The notes beneath the pieces were generated by a model, which did no database searches, had not been told where the DNA came from, and saw nothing but the letters and a program-made list of their open reading frames with translations. Position numbers and translations under genes: made by a program. Positions 54,507 through 63,225 of a stretch of 64,000 nt of DNA are shown here, in pieces (within the stretch, counting starts at the first letter, position 1; each line of letters opens with the position of its first letter). The DNA is from Rhodobacteraceae bacterium UBA6213 (GTDB taxonomy: Bacteria; Pseudomonadota; Alphaproteobacteria; Rhodobacterales; Rhodobacteraceae), in contig DISJ01000010.1 in NCBI GenBank assembly GCA_002421605.1, positions 978 through 64,977 of the forward strand. The letters are read 5' to 3'.

Positions 54507-55444
54507 CAGGAAGTCCCTTCCAGAAATCCCGACAACTTGTCGATCGCTTCGTGGCTTGCCCGGATCACGCCGTCAATTGTGTTAGAACCATTATGTGTGC
54601 CGAGGATCACGCGCTCCATCCCGCGGAGCGAATTAGCCGCCGGCAGTGGCTCCACCTCAAACACATCCAGTGCGGCGGAATGTACATGCCCAGATTGCAG
54701 CGCCGCGATCAGCGCCGCCTCGTCAATCAGCGGGCCGCGGGCCACGTTGACGATGCGGATACCCGGCTTGCAGCGCGCCAGCACTTCAGCACTCAGCATG
54801 TGGAAATTATGCTTATTCAGCGCGCAGGTGAACACGAGGAAGTCCATGTCTTCGACCCCTACGGGCCAGACTGCGCGCTCTAGGCCCGCAATCCCCGCGT
54901 CACCCTCGACGCCCGGATCGTAGGCCACCACCTTCAGCCCCAAGGCCTGCAACCGGGTAACCGTATTGCGCCCGATATCGCCCAGCCCCACAACAGCTGC
55001 GCGTCGACCCTGCAGGCTAATGCCCGCAGGTTTCAGCCATTGGCCCGCGCGCACGCCGCGGTCGATCAGGAACAACTGGCGTGCCAGCCCAATGACAAAG
55101 GCGGTGGCCACATCAGCCACCTCAGCGCCGAACATCTGCGGCGTGTTGATGATCGGGATGCCCAGATCCTTACAGGCGGCAAAGTCGACATTATCCACCC
55201 CGATGCCCCACTTCACCGCCGCCGTCAGCCGACCGGCCTTCCCTGCGGCAAAGACGGCGCGGGTCGCCGGGTCATCACCGATGATCCAACCATCATACCC
55301 GGGCAGCAAGGCTTTCAACTCGTCCTCGCTGAGAACCTGGGTGACCTTGGCAGGATGCAGCGTTAGACCGCGCTCGGCGGCGTAATCATAGAACAGGTCG
55401 ATCTGGCCCAGCATCGGCGGGCATGTGATTAGAACGTCTTTCAT
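54506..55444 (-). CDS. D-isomer-specific 2-hydroxyacid dehydrogenase
   Basis: About 312 residues from ATG 55444 (GGAA five bases upstream; ATG 55450 is an alternative). The NAD site is VVGLGDIGRNTVTRL (about 150). The catalytic Arg lies in NVARGPLIDE, the Glu in DVFEVEPLP and the His in LGTHNGSNT. It resembles phosphoglycerate dehydrogenase and glyoxylate reductase. It sits between a cytidylyltransferase and the large glycosyltransferase, with overlapping ends, so it probably makes or reduces a 2-oxoacid for the surface sugar, not for serine. Confidence 0.85.
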   Translation of the reverse strand: MKDVLITCPPMLGQIDLFYDYAAERGLTLHPAKVTQVLSEDELKALLPGYDGWIIGDDPATRAVFAAGKAGRLTAAVKWGIGVDNVDFAACKDLGIPIINTPQMFGAEVADVATAFVIGLARQLFLIDRGVRAGQWLKPAGISLQGRRAAVVGLGDIGRNTVTRLQALGLKVVAYDPGVEGDAGIAGLERAVWPVGVEDMDFLVFTCALNKHNFHMLSAEVLARCKPGIRIVNVARGPLIDEAALIAALQSGHVHSAALDVFEVEPLPAANSLRGMERVILGTHNGSNTIDGVIRASHEAIDKLSGFLEGTS

Positions 55445-55458
55445 GGGCATTCCGTTTT

Positions 55459-56163
55459 TCAAGCGACGGGTTCGGCGGCTTCAGCCAGGACTGCCGCGAC
55501 AGCCTCGGCCAAGGCCCAATCCTCAGGCGTATCGATATCGACAGCTTGCATCTTGTTCATCTCAAAGAGTATCGGCTGCTTTCCAATCCGGGCTTTTGTC
55601 TTGGCAAAGCTCTCGGCGGTGAAGATGTAAAGGTTGGAGTTTTCCTCGAACCATGGCTCCAGATCCTGGGTCTGGATCAGGTTGTCAGGGTCATGGTTCA
55701 CCGCACTTCCATCGGCGCGATAGAACCGAGTCTGGATCTTGTTGACGGTGAAGAGTGAATCCGCCTGCCCCGCCAGAACCCCGACCCGATATGCCGCAAG
55801 AGCGGCGGCCATTGTCGCGGTGGAAAGCATCGGGTTGGTAGTATGGGTCATCAGATAGGTGTCGGCCGGGACGGCGGCGATGTCATCGGCTAGGATCAAG
55901 TTCATCGAAACTGTATCGCCACAGAGTTCGGGCATGCGGTCACGGATCATCACCCGGCTGGTTTCCACCAAACCGTTTTCCGCCAGAATCTGGCGAGCGT
56001 CAGTATTGATCACCACTTGTTCGATCTCGGGGACGTCCAGCAACGAGTCGAGAATCCAGCGGAATAGTGGCTTGCCACGCAACGGGCGGAAGTTCTTGCC
56101 TTTAACCCTCTGACTGTTGGCTTTCATGGGGAGAAGTGCGACGCAGCGGTCTGAGCCAGTCAT
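55459..56163 (-). CDS. CMP-sugar (acylneuraminate-type) cytidylyltransferase
   Basis: 234 residues from ATG 56163. The longer frame runs inside the upstream GT2 gene. Nucleotide-binding start VALLPMKANSQRVKGKNFRPL, then VVINTDA and THTTNPMLS and DIDTPEDWALAEA match CMP-sialate synthetase-like enzymes. The substrate is probably a 2-keto or related acidic sugar, but no NeuB-type synthase is in the window. The start overlaps the 3' end of the broken GT2 gene by 62 bases. Confidence 0.85.
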   Translation of the reverse strand: MTGSDRCVALLPMKANSQRVKGKNFRPLRGKPLFRWILDSLLDVPEIEQVVINTDARQILAENGLVETSRVMIRDRMPELCGDTVSMNLILADDIAAVPADTYLMTHTTNPMLSTATMAAALAAYRVGVLAGQADSLFTVNKIQTRFYRADGSAVNHDPDNLIQTQDLEPWFEENSNLYIFTAESFAKTKARIGKQPILFEMNKMQAVDIDTPEDWALAEAVAAVLAEAAEPVA

Positions 56164-57064
56164 CTTGTGCGGCCTTTTCGTTGATCTGTGGATAGAAGAA
56201 CCGCTCTTTCGCGGCTTGTGACAAACGGCGATTTTCGTGATTGCCACGATAAGAGCCGAGAAATTGATTCCATCGATAGCGAAGCATATCGAAGCGCGAG
56301 GTAGACGTGACGCCAAGCCTCCGCGCCGCGGCCCAGTCACCCCAAAAGCTAGCGGCCACGTAACGTAAGACATCAAACCGTGATAGATACACTTCTGGCA
56401 AAATCGACCGCAATGCCAACGCCTCACGCTCGAAGCGGCGGCGCACTTGTGTCCAGCTCTCTTGATGGTGGTGAAAGACTGGGGCCTCGGCGACGTATGC
56501 TATCAACTCGCCCGCAGCTGTTAGCCGTTTGGCCAAATCCATATCTTCGAGCCCGGTTAAATTCTCGTCGAAGTGGTTTGCCTCCCAGACGGTTCGCAGT
56601 AGCGCGGAATTAGCGTTATTACAAAAATAACCTTGCTGAGGAATCGCCGATACCTCGGAAAAATATTTTGCGAAGATGCGTCGCTCGCTATAATTGCTGC
56701 TATCGTCGCCGATTTGTCGCCCGTAACACTAGGCCGCGTTTCCATCAATCAAAGGCTCGCAGAGCGTTTGCAGCCAGTTGGTGCCGACCGGCACGCAATG
56801 GCCCGAGATATAGACAAGGATATCGCCCTTGGTGAAAGCAGAGCCGCGGTTAAGCGAACGGCCGAAGGAGAACTCGCTCTTCTGGATATGGGTAACCTGC
56901 ACTCCATGGCGGCTGGCGATTTCCAAAGTGTTGTCGGTCGAACCGGAATCGATCAGGACCGTCTCGACCTGCATCCCAAGAGTCTGCTGTCGCGCAATCA
57001 TAACGAGGAGATCCTCGAGATAGCGTCCCTCGTCAAGCGTACGGATTACAATACTGGCAAGCAT
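56102..57064 (-). pseudogene. Glycosyltransferase family 2 gene interrupted by an in-frame TAG
   Basis: The frame from ATG 57064 to TAA 56102 encodes a 320-codon GT2 enzyme except for one amber codon at 56729-56731 (codon 112, after IDGNAA). Reading past it gives CYGRQIGDDSSNYSERRIF, then QQGYFCNNANSALLRT and LTGLEDMDLAKRL, all typical of rhamnosyltransferase-like GT2 proteins. The N-terminal part has MLASIVIRTLDEGRYLEDLL and LIDSGSTDNT. There is no frameshift or deletion. It is therefore a single nonsense change, a suppressed codon or a sequencing error. No later start restores the catalytic half. Confidence 0.85.
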
Positions 57065-57250
57065 ATCAGTTCCAACAAACCACTAGTATAAACGCACTCC
57101 TACGGGAGTACGTCGAACAACAACTCCATCTTATTAGACGCGCCAGCAGGGGGTGTACAACCCACATTCGCGCAAGCCGTTACTTTGGTAAAGACACTCT
57201 GGAGACGCAAGAGCGGGCGGTTGCGCTTTTGTAGACAGGATGTCGATGAA

Positions 57251-57940
57251 TCATCCGAAATGGGCGCCGAAGTTGGTTTTTTCAAAAATGTTGCACGCGC
57301 CGTCGGGCGTGCCATCTAAGATGCGACGACCCTCGGCTTCAAAGACGCGCCGTGCCTCAGCATAGGAGGCTTCGGAGCGCTCGAGATCTGGGTTGTCCCA
57401 AGTCTGGCCAGCGAAATAGTCGGGACTGAAGTGGTTGGGGTCGGCGCCTTCCATAAAGCGAGACTCGTGCGGCGCGCCCTCGAAGGAATAACGATGGTCC
57501 ATGCCGATGATTACCACTTCGGCAAAGCCCATCCAGTAGGCCACTTGCAGCGCCGCATGCGTCACAGTACCGCCCTCGCGGAAACCGACAGTTAAGTCCC
57601 GCGAGAAAACATGTGGTGGGTCGAGTACGGGTACATGATAGGTAAAGGCATCTTCGGGCAGATACTTAGCCGCGCGGGCGCCTATAAAGCGAATTGCGCT
57701 TAGACTTGAAAGCCCGTCGCGTGCTTGCTCCACCACACGCGGATTGACCGCTACTACATAGCGGGGATGAAAGTCAAAGCGGTTGAGACCGAGGTGGATC
57801 TTGTTCAGCCCGATAACAATCTCGCGCCGCAAGGGTGAAAGGTCCATCCTATTGAGCGAGGGGCCGTTGCAGACTAGCACCGCCCGCTTCCCAAGGTGCA
57901 GGTTCCGAAAACGTGCCAGCCGCGAGCGCGAGGCGGTCAT
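57251..57940 (-). CDS. DUF115/MptE-like protein
   Basis: 229 residues. VLVCNGPSLNRMDLSPL, VIGLNKIHLGL and VVIIGMDHRYSFEG follow the pattern of the DUF115 (6-hydroxymethylpterin pyrophosphokinase MptE-like) and GT42-like fold. The same pattern begins the 1024-residue protein at 51432. In other bacteria DUF115 proteins (Maf) take part in flagellin glycosylation, though some are sialyltransferase-like. Overlaps the 675-residue protein by TGATG. A substrate cannot be named. Confidence 0.75.
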   Translation of the reverse strand: MTASRSRLARFRNLHLGKRAVLVCNGPSLNRMDLSPLRREIVIGLNKIHLGLNRFDFHPRYVVAVNPRVVEQARDGLSSLSAIRFIGARAAKYLPEDAFTYHVPVLDPPHVFSRDLTVGFREGGTVTHAALQVAYWMGFAEVVIIGMDHRYSFEGAPHESRFMEGADPNHFSPDYFAGQTWDNPDLERSEASYAEARRVFEAEGRRILDGTPDGACNIFEKTNFGAHFG

Positions 57941-59967
57941 CAGCTTCTCACCAGCAGGGCCGCGCGATCGCGGGCCAAAATAACCTTGAACCCGTGATCG
58001 AGCAGGTATGGCATGGCTGTAGTGCCCTTAGCGGTCCAAGCGCCATCTTCGTCGGTCCAAGTGTCGTCGAAACAAATCACGCCGTCAGGAGCAAGCTTTT
58101 TTACAAGACTCAGGGCACAATCAAGATGCATTTGGTGGCATTGCGCATCCGCGATGCGGGATCCGAGAAACGCCTCGTAGCGGCTCTGACGCAGCTCACT
58201 GTGATTGCCATGGTCGAAATCATATGCATCTAGGAAACAATAATCGATTGGCCCCTGCCAAGCAGCAAGAAAGTCCTCGCCCTTGGCGGTGACCGCGCGG
58301 AAGGGCAGGCCAAGGCGGCGGAACAAACGTCGGGCCATAGCCGTATTGCGCGCATCCATGTCGACTGTGATGAAATCCATTTCCAGCCCGGCGCAGACCC
58401 GCGCGAGCTTTTCGGTGGAGCCCTGCCCCGGCACGCGCTCGCGTGTTGAGCCAATCTCGATAAGCACGCGGCGACGTCCTAAGGGCAACGGGTGAACCAC
58501 CTCCAGCCGCTCAATAAGGAGTGCATGTCCATGTTCGATCGTCTGCGTCGGCGCCAAGGGCGCAAGCGTCGCGTCAAGCAACGCACGCTCGGCCCCGAGC
58601 AAACGGTGCGGGCCACTGCGGGCATCGTCGAGCAGCAGGTTGATAGCATCAGCAGGCCTACGCATCCGCAAGTACAATTCGGCAGCCAGTAGCCGCAGTT
58701 GCCGGTCGTCTTCGGGGATCAATTCCACTGCCTCGGACAGCAGGTCCATCCCATGAATCGCCTGACCGATGGCCGCGAAATGCGCGGCGCTTACGCACAG
58801 CAGCAGCGCACCGTCAGTTGACGACAGGCCGAGCAGTAGTTGGTCGAGCCGTTCGTAGTAACCCTCTGGATGGCTGAGACAGTCCTCGATCATGCCTGTC
58901 ACTTCGGCGGCCCCGATCAACCGATGCGGCGCTCCGAGTGCCGAGTGTGCAGTTGTGAGCGTGTCGATCCTCGGCAAAAGGGCCGCAATATGCGCCAGTT
59001 GTTTGCCCGGCGCTGGCCGCGGCAAGGGCGCGCGCGTGACAGGTGCCGGGGCGGGAGTGGAACGAAGTGTGGCATGGGCGGGCAGAGAGGCCGGGTCATG
59101 TCCGAGCCGGGAACAGAGCGCCAGATATGCTGGGCTGCTGAGCGGCTCTTCAGTGGCAGGTCTGCCGTCAGAGTCCTGCAACATCGTCCCCTTAGGGAGG
59201 GAGAGGGCTGCAGCGATTTGGGTGGGGTCTAGCCATTCGATTAACTCGGCGCCGGGGTCGAGAACGAGCGCCGATGCGAGTCGGCCTAGCATGCCTTCAG
59301 GGTCCGCAGTTATTTCGGCAGCATCAACCAGCGGCAAGTCGGGATAGTCGTCAAGGAAGGCAAGATAGCGTTCGGAAAAATCTTCGAGTCGGGCCGGTTG
59401 GTAGCCCGCCCTTTCCTCCTTGAGAAGCATCATCCAGCACAACAGCGGATGATCTGTCAGAATCACCGCTGCCAGTTGCCTGCGGCGCCGTAACCGCGCA
59501 GGTAGGAACACCTCAGGGTCAACAGACGGATGATTGTACCCGGGCTGGGCGTCATGCAGCAACACAAGCCGCCCGCCCCGAGCCCGGCTGCCGAAATCCA
59601 GCGTATCGAAGGCTGCTGCGGCTGCATCGATCAGCAGATCCCGGCCAAGCCCAGCCAAATCCTCTTGTCTGATTTCAGTGGGGAAAAATGCATAGTCAGA
59701 CAACAGGCGCAACCCTGGCATTTGCCGTAGCAGTGCCGCGCCTGCCCGGCCCGCTGTCCGACCGAAGCAGATCGCAAGCCGGGCGGGGGCGGGCGCAGAG
59801 GCACGTACCAATAGCGCCTCGCAACGTTCGAGTAGACTGGGCAGTGGGTCCGCTGGATCGAGACTTTGGCGCGCAGGAAAGCGTGGCTCGAGCAACGACA
59901 GAGACTCGTTGAGCAGGCGCGTTAGGCTGGCGGAAGCTGGAGTGCGCGGCGCAGGTCTGCGGGTCAT
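57940..59967 (-). CDS. Sulfotransferase-like/methyltransferase fusion protein
   Basis: 675 residues. Residues about 50-290 resemble a sulfotransferase-type P-loop domain (LAICFGRTAGRAGAALLRQM in place of the usual PAPS loop, then AVILTDHPLLCWMMLL, YLAFLDDYPDLPLVDAAEI), with a degenerate cofactor loop. Residues 340-470 contain TPR-like helices. Residues about 485-675 form a class I methyltransferase-like domain (RRVLIEIGSTRERVPG, FITVDMDARNTAMAR, YCFLDAYDFDHG, GVICFDDTW). No signal peptide. It is coupled to the DUF115 gene. The combination was not recognised as a known family. Confidence 0.65.
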   Translation of the reverse strand: MTRRPAPRTPASASLTRLLNESLSLLEPRFPARQSLDPADPLPSLLERCEALLVRASAPAPARLAICFGRTAGRAGAALLRQMPGLRLLSDYAFFPTEIRQEDLAGLGRDLLIDAAAAAFDTLDFGSRARGGRLVLLHDAQPGYNHPSVDPEVFLPARLRRRRQLAAVILTDHPLLCWMMLLKEERAGYQPARLEDFSERYLAFLDDYPDLPLVDAAEITADPEGMLGRLASALVLDPGAELIEWLDPTQIAAALSLPKGTMLQDSDGRPATEEPLSSPAYLALCSRLGHDPASLPAHATLRSTPAPAPVTRAPLPRPAPGKQLAHIAALLPRIDTLTTAHSALGAPHRLIGAAEVTGMIEDCLSHPEGYYERLDQLLLGLSSTDGALLLCVSAAHFAAIGQAIHGMDLLSEAVELIPEDDRQLRLLAAELYLRMRRPADAINLLLDDARSGPHRLLGAERALLDATLAPLAPTQTIEHGHALLIERLEVVHPLPLGRRRVLIEIGSTRERVPGQGSTEKLARVCAGLEMDFITVDMDARNTAMARRLFRRLGLPFRAVTAKGEDFLAAWQGPIDYCFLDAYDFDHGNHSELRQSRYEAFLGSRIADAQCHQMHLDCALSLVKKLAPDGVICFDDTWTDEDGAWTAKGTTAMPYLLDHGFKVILARDRAALLVRS

Positions 59968-59980
59968 TGTAAATCGCCCC

Positions 59981-61582
59981 TCAGCGCTTGCGAGACTTTG
60001 AGATCTTGCCAGACCGTGGCGTCGGAAGCGGCGCGTGAGACACCTCCGCTTCCAGAAGCGAGAGCGCCTGCAACTGCTGAGCCGCTTCGCGCAGATGTGG
60101 TGTCAGCTGGCGCAGTAGGGCCTCTTGTTCGGACTTTTCGGAATACGTAGTCGCATAGCGCTCCTGCAGACCACGCAACTCGGCCTGTAGTCGGGTTTGC
60201 AGTCGCAAGGCCAACCCCAAATCCTGCCGAGTGCTACGCAAATCGTGCTGATCGCGGGCCGTCTCTTCGCCCAATAGCGCGATTTGAGATCGCAGTTGCG
60301 CCGCAATCTTGTCAGCGGTTGTGGCGCGGTCGTTTGCGGCCTTCAGCTTGGTCTCGGTCTCGCTCAGGGCGCTGGCCTTGGCTTCGGCGGCGCTGTGCGC
60401 TTCGGCCAAGGCCCTGTCGGCCGCAATAGCGCGGTCAGTTGCAACCTTCAGCTTGGTCTCGGTCTCGCTCAGCGCGCTAGCCTTGGCTTCGGCGACGCTG
60501 TGCGCTTCGGCCAAGGCCCTGTCGGCCGCAGTAGCGCGGTCAGTTGCGGCCTTCAGCTTGGTCTCGGTCTCGCTCAGCGCGCTAGCCTTGGCTTCGGTGA
60601 CGCTGTGCGCTTCGGCCAAGGCCGTGTCGGCGGCAGTGGCGCGGTCGTTTGCGGCCTGAAGCTTGGCCTCGGTCTCGCTCAGCGCGCTGGCTTTGGCTTC
60701 GGCGGCGGCACGAGCTGCGGCCAAGGCCGTGTCGGCGGCAGTGGCGCGGTCGTTTGCGGCCTTCAGCTTGGCCTCGGTCTCGCGCAGGGTGTTAGCGTTG
60801 GCTTCGGCGGCGCTGTGCGCTTCGGCCAAGGCCCTGTCGGCCGCAGTAGCGCGGTCAGTTGCGGCTTGAAGCTTGGCCTCGGTCTCGCTCAGCGTGCTAG
60901 CTTTGGCTTCGGCGGCCTGCTCTAAGATGACAATCTGGGCTTCGGCTCGAGTAAGTGCCCGGGCCACATGGTCAAGTCGAAGATGTAGTATCGGCCAGTC
61001 CGGATCGTCCAAGTCCCGTCCAGTCAGCGCAAAGCCCTCGGCGGCTAGCCAAGCTTCGATTCCGGCGCGATCGCCTGCGTCGGCATAGAAAGGTTCCTCC
61101 CCGCAACGCAACTCTAGAAAGTCGATCCGCTCCAGAAGGTCTGCAGCCCTTAAAGCCTCTAATGTCGCCAGTTCTTGACCTGCAGTCTCGATCACAAGCA
61201 GGATCGGCCGAATTTCAAGATCGACTCCACGAAGCAGGCTATGCGGCGATAGCACGTCGACCTGTTGCTGCCGCACCAGCCGCAGTCCCGGGTAAAGCGC
61301 GCTCAGTGCTGGCAACGGTTCGGCCAAGCTGTTTAACGCGGGCAAAGACATAGTCGAGAGCGCGGCTCGCGAATCGCGCATCCCCGATGTGGCTGCGACG
61401 ATGTGAATCCCGTCCTGGCCGCCAAAACGCCGATGCAGATCGGCAACCATGCCAGATTCGGCTTCAACGAGAACGATCTGCTCCGCCCCGCGGTTGCGAA
61501 ACTCTTGACACCTTTCGCCCTGCCTGGCCCCAAGATGGATTATCGTTCGTGGCGCTGGCTGGTTGGAGTGGGAAAGGTTCAT
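59981..61582 (-). CDS. FkbM-like methyltransferase domain with tandem-repeat coiled coil
   Basis: 533 residues. Residues 1-215 are FkbM-like: TIIHLGARQGERCQEF for SAM, LLVIETAGQELATLEALRAADLL as the hallmark segment, and FLELRCGEEPFYA. Residues 224-425 consist of five full and one partial 35-residue repeats rich in Ala, Glu, Lys and Thr (consensus begins AEAKASALSETE), encoded by 105-bp DNA repeats, and would form a long coiled coil. Residues 430-533 continue as coiled coil and end with the basic tail SGKISKSRKR. The repeat number could vary between strains. Confidence 0.75.
   Translation of the reverse strand: MNLSHSNQPAPRTIIHLGARQGERCQEFRNRGAEQIVLVEAESGMVADLHRRFGGQDGIHIVAATSGMRDSRAALSTMSLPALNSLAEPLPALSALYPGLRLVRQQQVDVLSPHSLLRGVDLEIRPILLVIETAGQELATLEALRAADLLERIDFLELRCGEEPFYADAGDRAGIEAWLAAEGFALTGRDLDDPDWPILHLRLDHVARALTRAEAQIVILEQAAEAKASTLSETEAKLQAATDRATAADRALAEAHSAAEANANTLRETEAKLKAANDRATAADTALAAARAAAEAKASALSETEAKLQAANDRATAADTALAEAHSVTEAKASALSETETKLKAATDRATAADRALAEAHSVAEAKASALSETETKLKVATDRAIAADRALAEAHSAAEAKASALSETETKLKAANDRATTADKIAAQLRSQIALLGEETARDQHDLRSTRQDLGLALRLQTRLQAELRGLQERYATTYSEKSEQEALLRQLTPHLREAAQQLQALSLLEAEVSHAPLPTPRSGKISKSRKR
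60308..60913 (-). repeat. 105-bp in-frame tandem repeat, about 5.8 copies
   Basis: The direct repeats within the FkbM-like gene are in frame, with period 105 bp. Central copies differ by only a few bases (for example GCGGTCGTTTGCGGCC against GCGGTCAGTTGCGGCC), while the copies at the edges diverge more, which indicates expansion by slippage or unequal exchange. Units begin at about 60913, 60808, 60703, 60598, 60493 and 60388. Confidence 0.9.
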
Positions 61583-62169
61583 ATAAAGCCCAGTCTAATG
61601 CGGCATACAGATCTATTGCGGCCAATACGTGTCAAAAGGCACGCTGCACGCGGAACAATAGTGAGATGATCGGGTTAGGTCCACGGATATCTCAGGAAAG
61701 TGGGTTGGCCGTCGAAGCGATCTCTTCATTACATTTTGTTTAAATGAGTACGAGTGCGGGTCTCTGGTAATTGCCGATCAGTAGGTTAAACGTCTCACGG
61801 TCCAGATGTTCATCGCCCAGATCGTGCCTCCCTGGGTCCACCATAAAGCACTTACTTGTGAAGACCAGCTACAGGGAGCAGGTCAAGAACCGCGCCCTGT
61901 TCCAAGTGCGAAGAAGGTCGAACACATGGGCATGTGTCTGCTCGAAATCGACGAGACCGCCGATATGGCGGTGCTAAAGCGGTGAACCCGGGTGCCAGAT
62001 ACCTATTTTGCCACGGCACCCACGAACTAATTGCTAACTCTGCGAAGTCGGCTGCTCTCATAAGACGTTCCATTTTGTTTTCGCACTTGCAGCGGGAAGT
62101 CATGTGAGTCACGATATTAAACGGCTCAGAATTGCGTGGGGCCTGCAGTACGATTGATGGTATTTCATA
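61583..62169. other. 587-base divergent intergenic region
   Basis: Lower GC than its surroundings, between divergent FkbM-like and GSCFA genes, so it should hold two promoters. A 59-codon plus-strand frame (61806-61985, starting MFIAQIVPPWVHH and ending in ADMAVLKR) is protein-like, but without a clear ribosome-binding site or known motif; it may be a remnant. Small inverted repeats are present (ACCGCC/GGCGGT near 61966 and GGGTGCC/GGCACCC near 61988-62025). Confidence 0.4.
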
Positions 62170-63225
62170 ATGACCAATCCCTACAAGAATCTGCCAAATG
62201 CCGCTTTCTGGCGTAGATCTGTCTCAGGCCCCGCACCCGAAGAAGTCGATCCGGTCACTACGCCGCCCTTCCAGCTTGGCCCGGATGATCTGATCGCCAC
62301 GGCAGGTAGTTGCTTTGCCCAACATATCGCCCGCACCTTGAAAGACTTGGGCTTCCGCTATCTTGAAACCGAAACCGGACCAGTTGAACGCAGCTTCGGT
62401 GTGTTCTCTGCACGGTTTGGAAACCTCTACACGACTCGTCAACTCCTGCAGCTTTTCCAGCGCGCTTATGGCCTCTATGCTCCGGCGGACGCGGTTTGGA
62501 ACCTGCCGGACGGCCGGTTTGTTGACCCCTTCCGTCCACAGGTTGAACCGGGGGGCTACGCCACCGCCCAGGAAGTTGCCGCAGATCGCGAGCGGCATCT
62601 GGCAGCCGTGCGTGAGATGTTTGAGGCCTGCGACGTATTCATCTTTACTCTCGGATTGACCGAAGGTTGGCGGGCGAAATTGGACGGGGCGGTATTTCCG
62701 CTGGCGCCAGGTGTCGCGGGCGCTCCGGCCGACATGGATCAATACGAGTTCCACAATTTCACCGCCGCGGAAACCACCGCGGACCTCAAGACCTTCATAC
62801 GCTACCTGCGGATGGTGAACGAGAACGTGCGGTTGATCTTTACGGTCTCGCCGGTGCCGCTGATGGCAACGTACGAACCGCGGCACGTGCTTGTTTCGAC
62901 GATCTACAGCAAATCGGTCCTGCGTGTGGCTGCCGAAGATGTGGTCCGTGACACGCCAGATGCGGCCTATTACCCATCATACGAGATCATCACAGGTCAT
63001 CACACCGGCTACCGTTACTTCGCAGACGACCTGCGCAGCGTCACCAATGAGGGAGTGGACCGCGCGATGTCGCTGTTTACCAAGCATTTCATAGTGTCAG
63101 ATAACGATCAGGCAAGTCCCGAGTCCGCGTCTCCCGTCCAGACCGGGCTCCGCGAATCAAAGCAGGAAACTGACGGCGACGAGCTTTACTCGATCATCTG
63201 TGACGAAGAGGCCCTTGATCAATGA
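62170..63225 (+). CDS. GSCFA-domain protein
   Basis: 351 residues. The family motif TAGSCFAQHIART is near residue 45, followed by the segments FGNLYTTRQLLQL, FIFTLGLTEGWR, FTVSPVPLMATY and SYEIITGHH, all typical of GSCFA proteins with an SGNH-hydrolase-like fold. Function is not established for most members; here it lies in a surface-glycan locus and overlaps a WcbI-type gene by ATGA, which suggests acyl-group handling. The last 50 residues are acidic and probably disordered. Confidence 0.88.
   Translation: MTNPYKNLPNAAFWRRSVSGPAPEEVDPVTTPPFQLGPDDLIATAGSCFAQHIARTLKDLGFRYLETETGPVERSFGVFSARFGNLYTTRQLLQLFQRAYGLYAPADAVWNLPDGRFVDPFRPQVEPGGYATAQEVAADRERHLAAVREMFEACDVFIFTLGLTEGWRAKLDGAVFPLAPGVAGAPADMDQYEFHNFTAAETTADLKTFIRYLRMVNENVRLIFTVSPVPLMATYEPRHVLVSTIYSKSVLRVAAEDVVRDTPDAAYYPSYEIITGHHTGYRYFADDLRSVTNEGVDRAMSLFTKHFIVSDNDQASPESASPVQTGLRESKQETDGDELYSIICDEEALDQ

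Noticed and set aside
60284..60925. Gly/Leu-rich repeat proteins on the plus strand
   Set aside because: They are only alternative readings of the 105-bp tandem repeat, whose minus-strand frame encodes the coiled coil of the FkbM-like protein.
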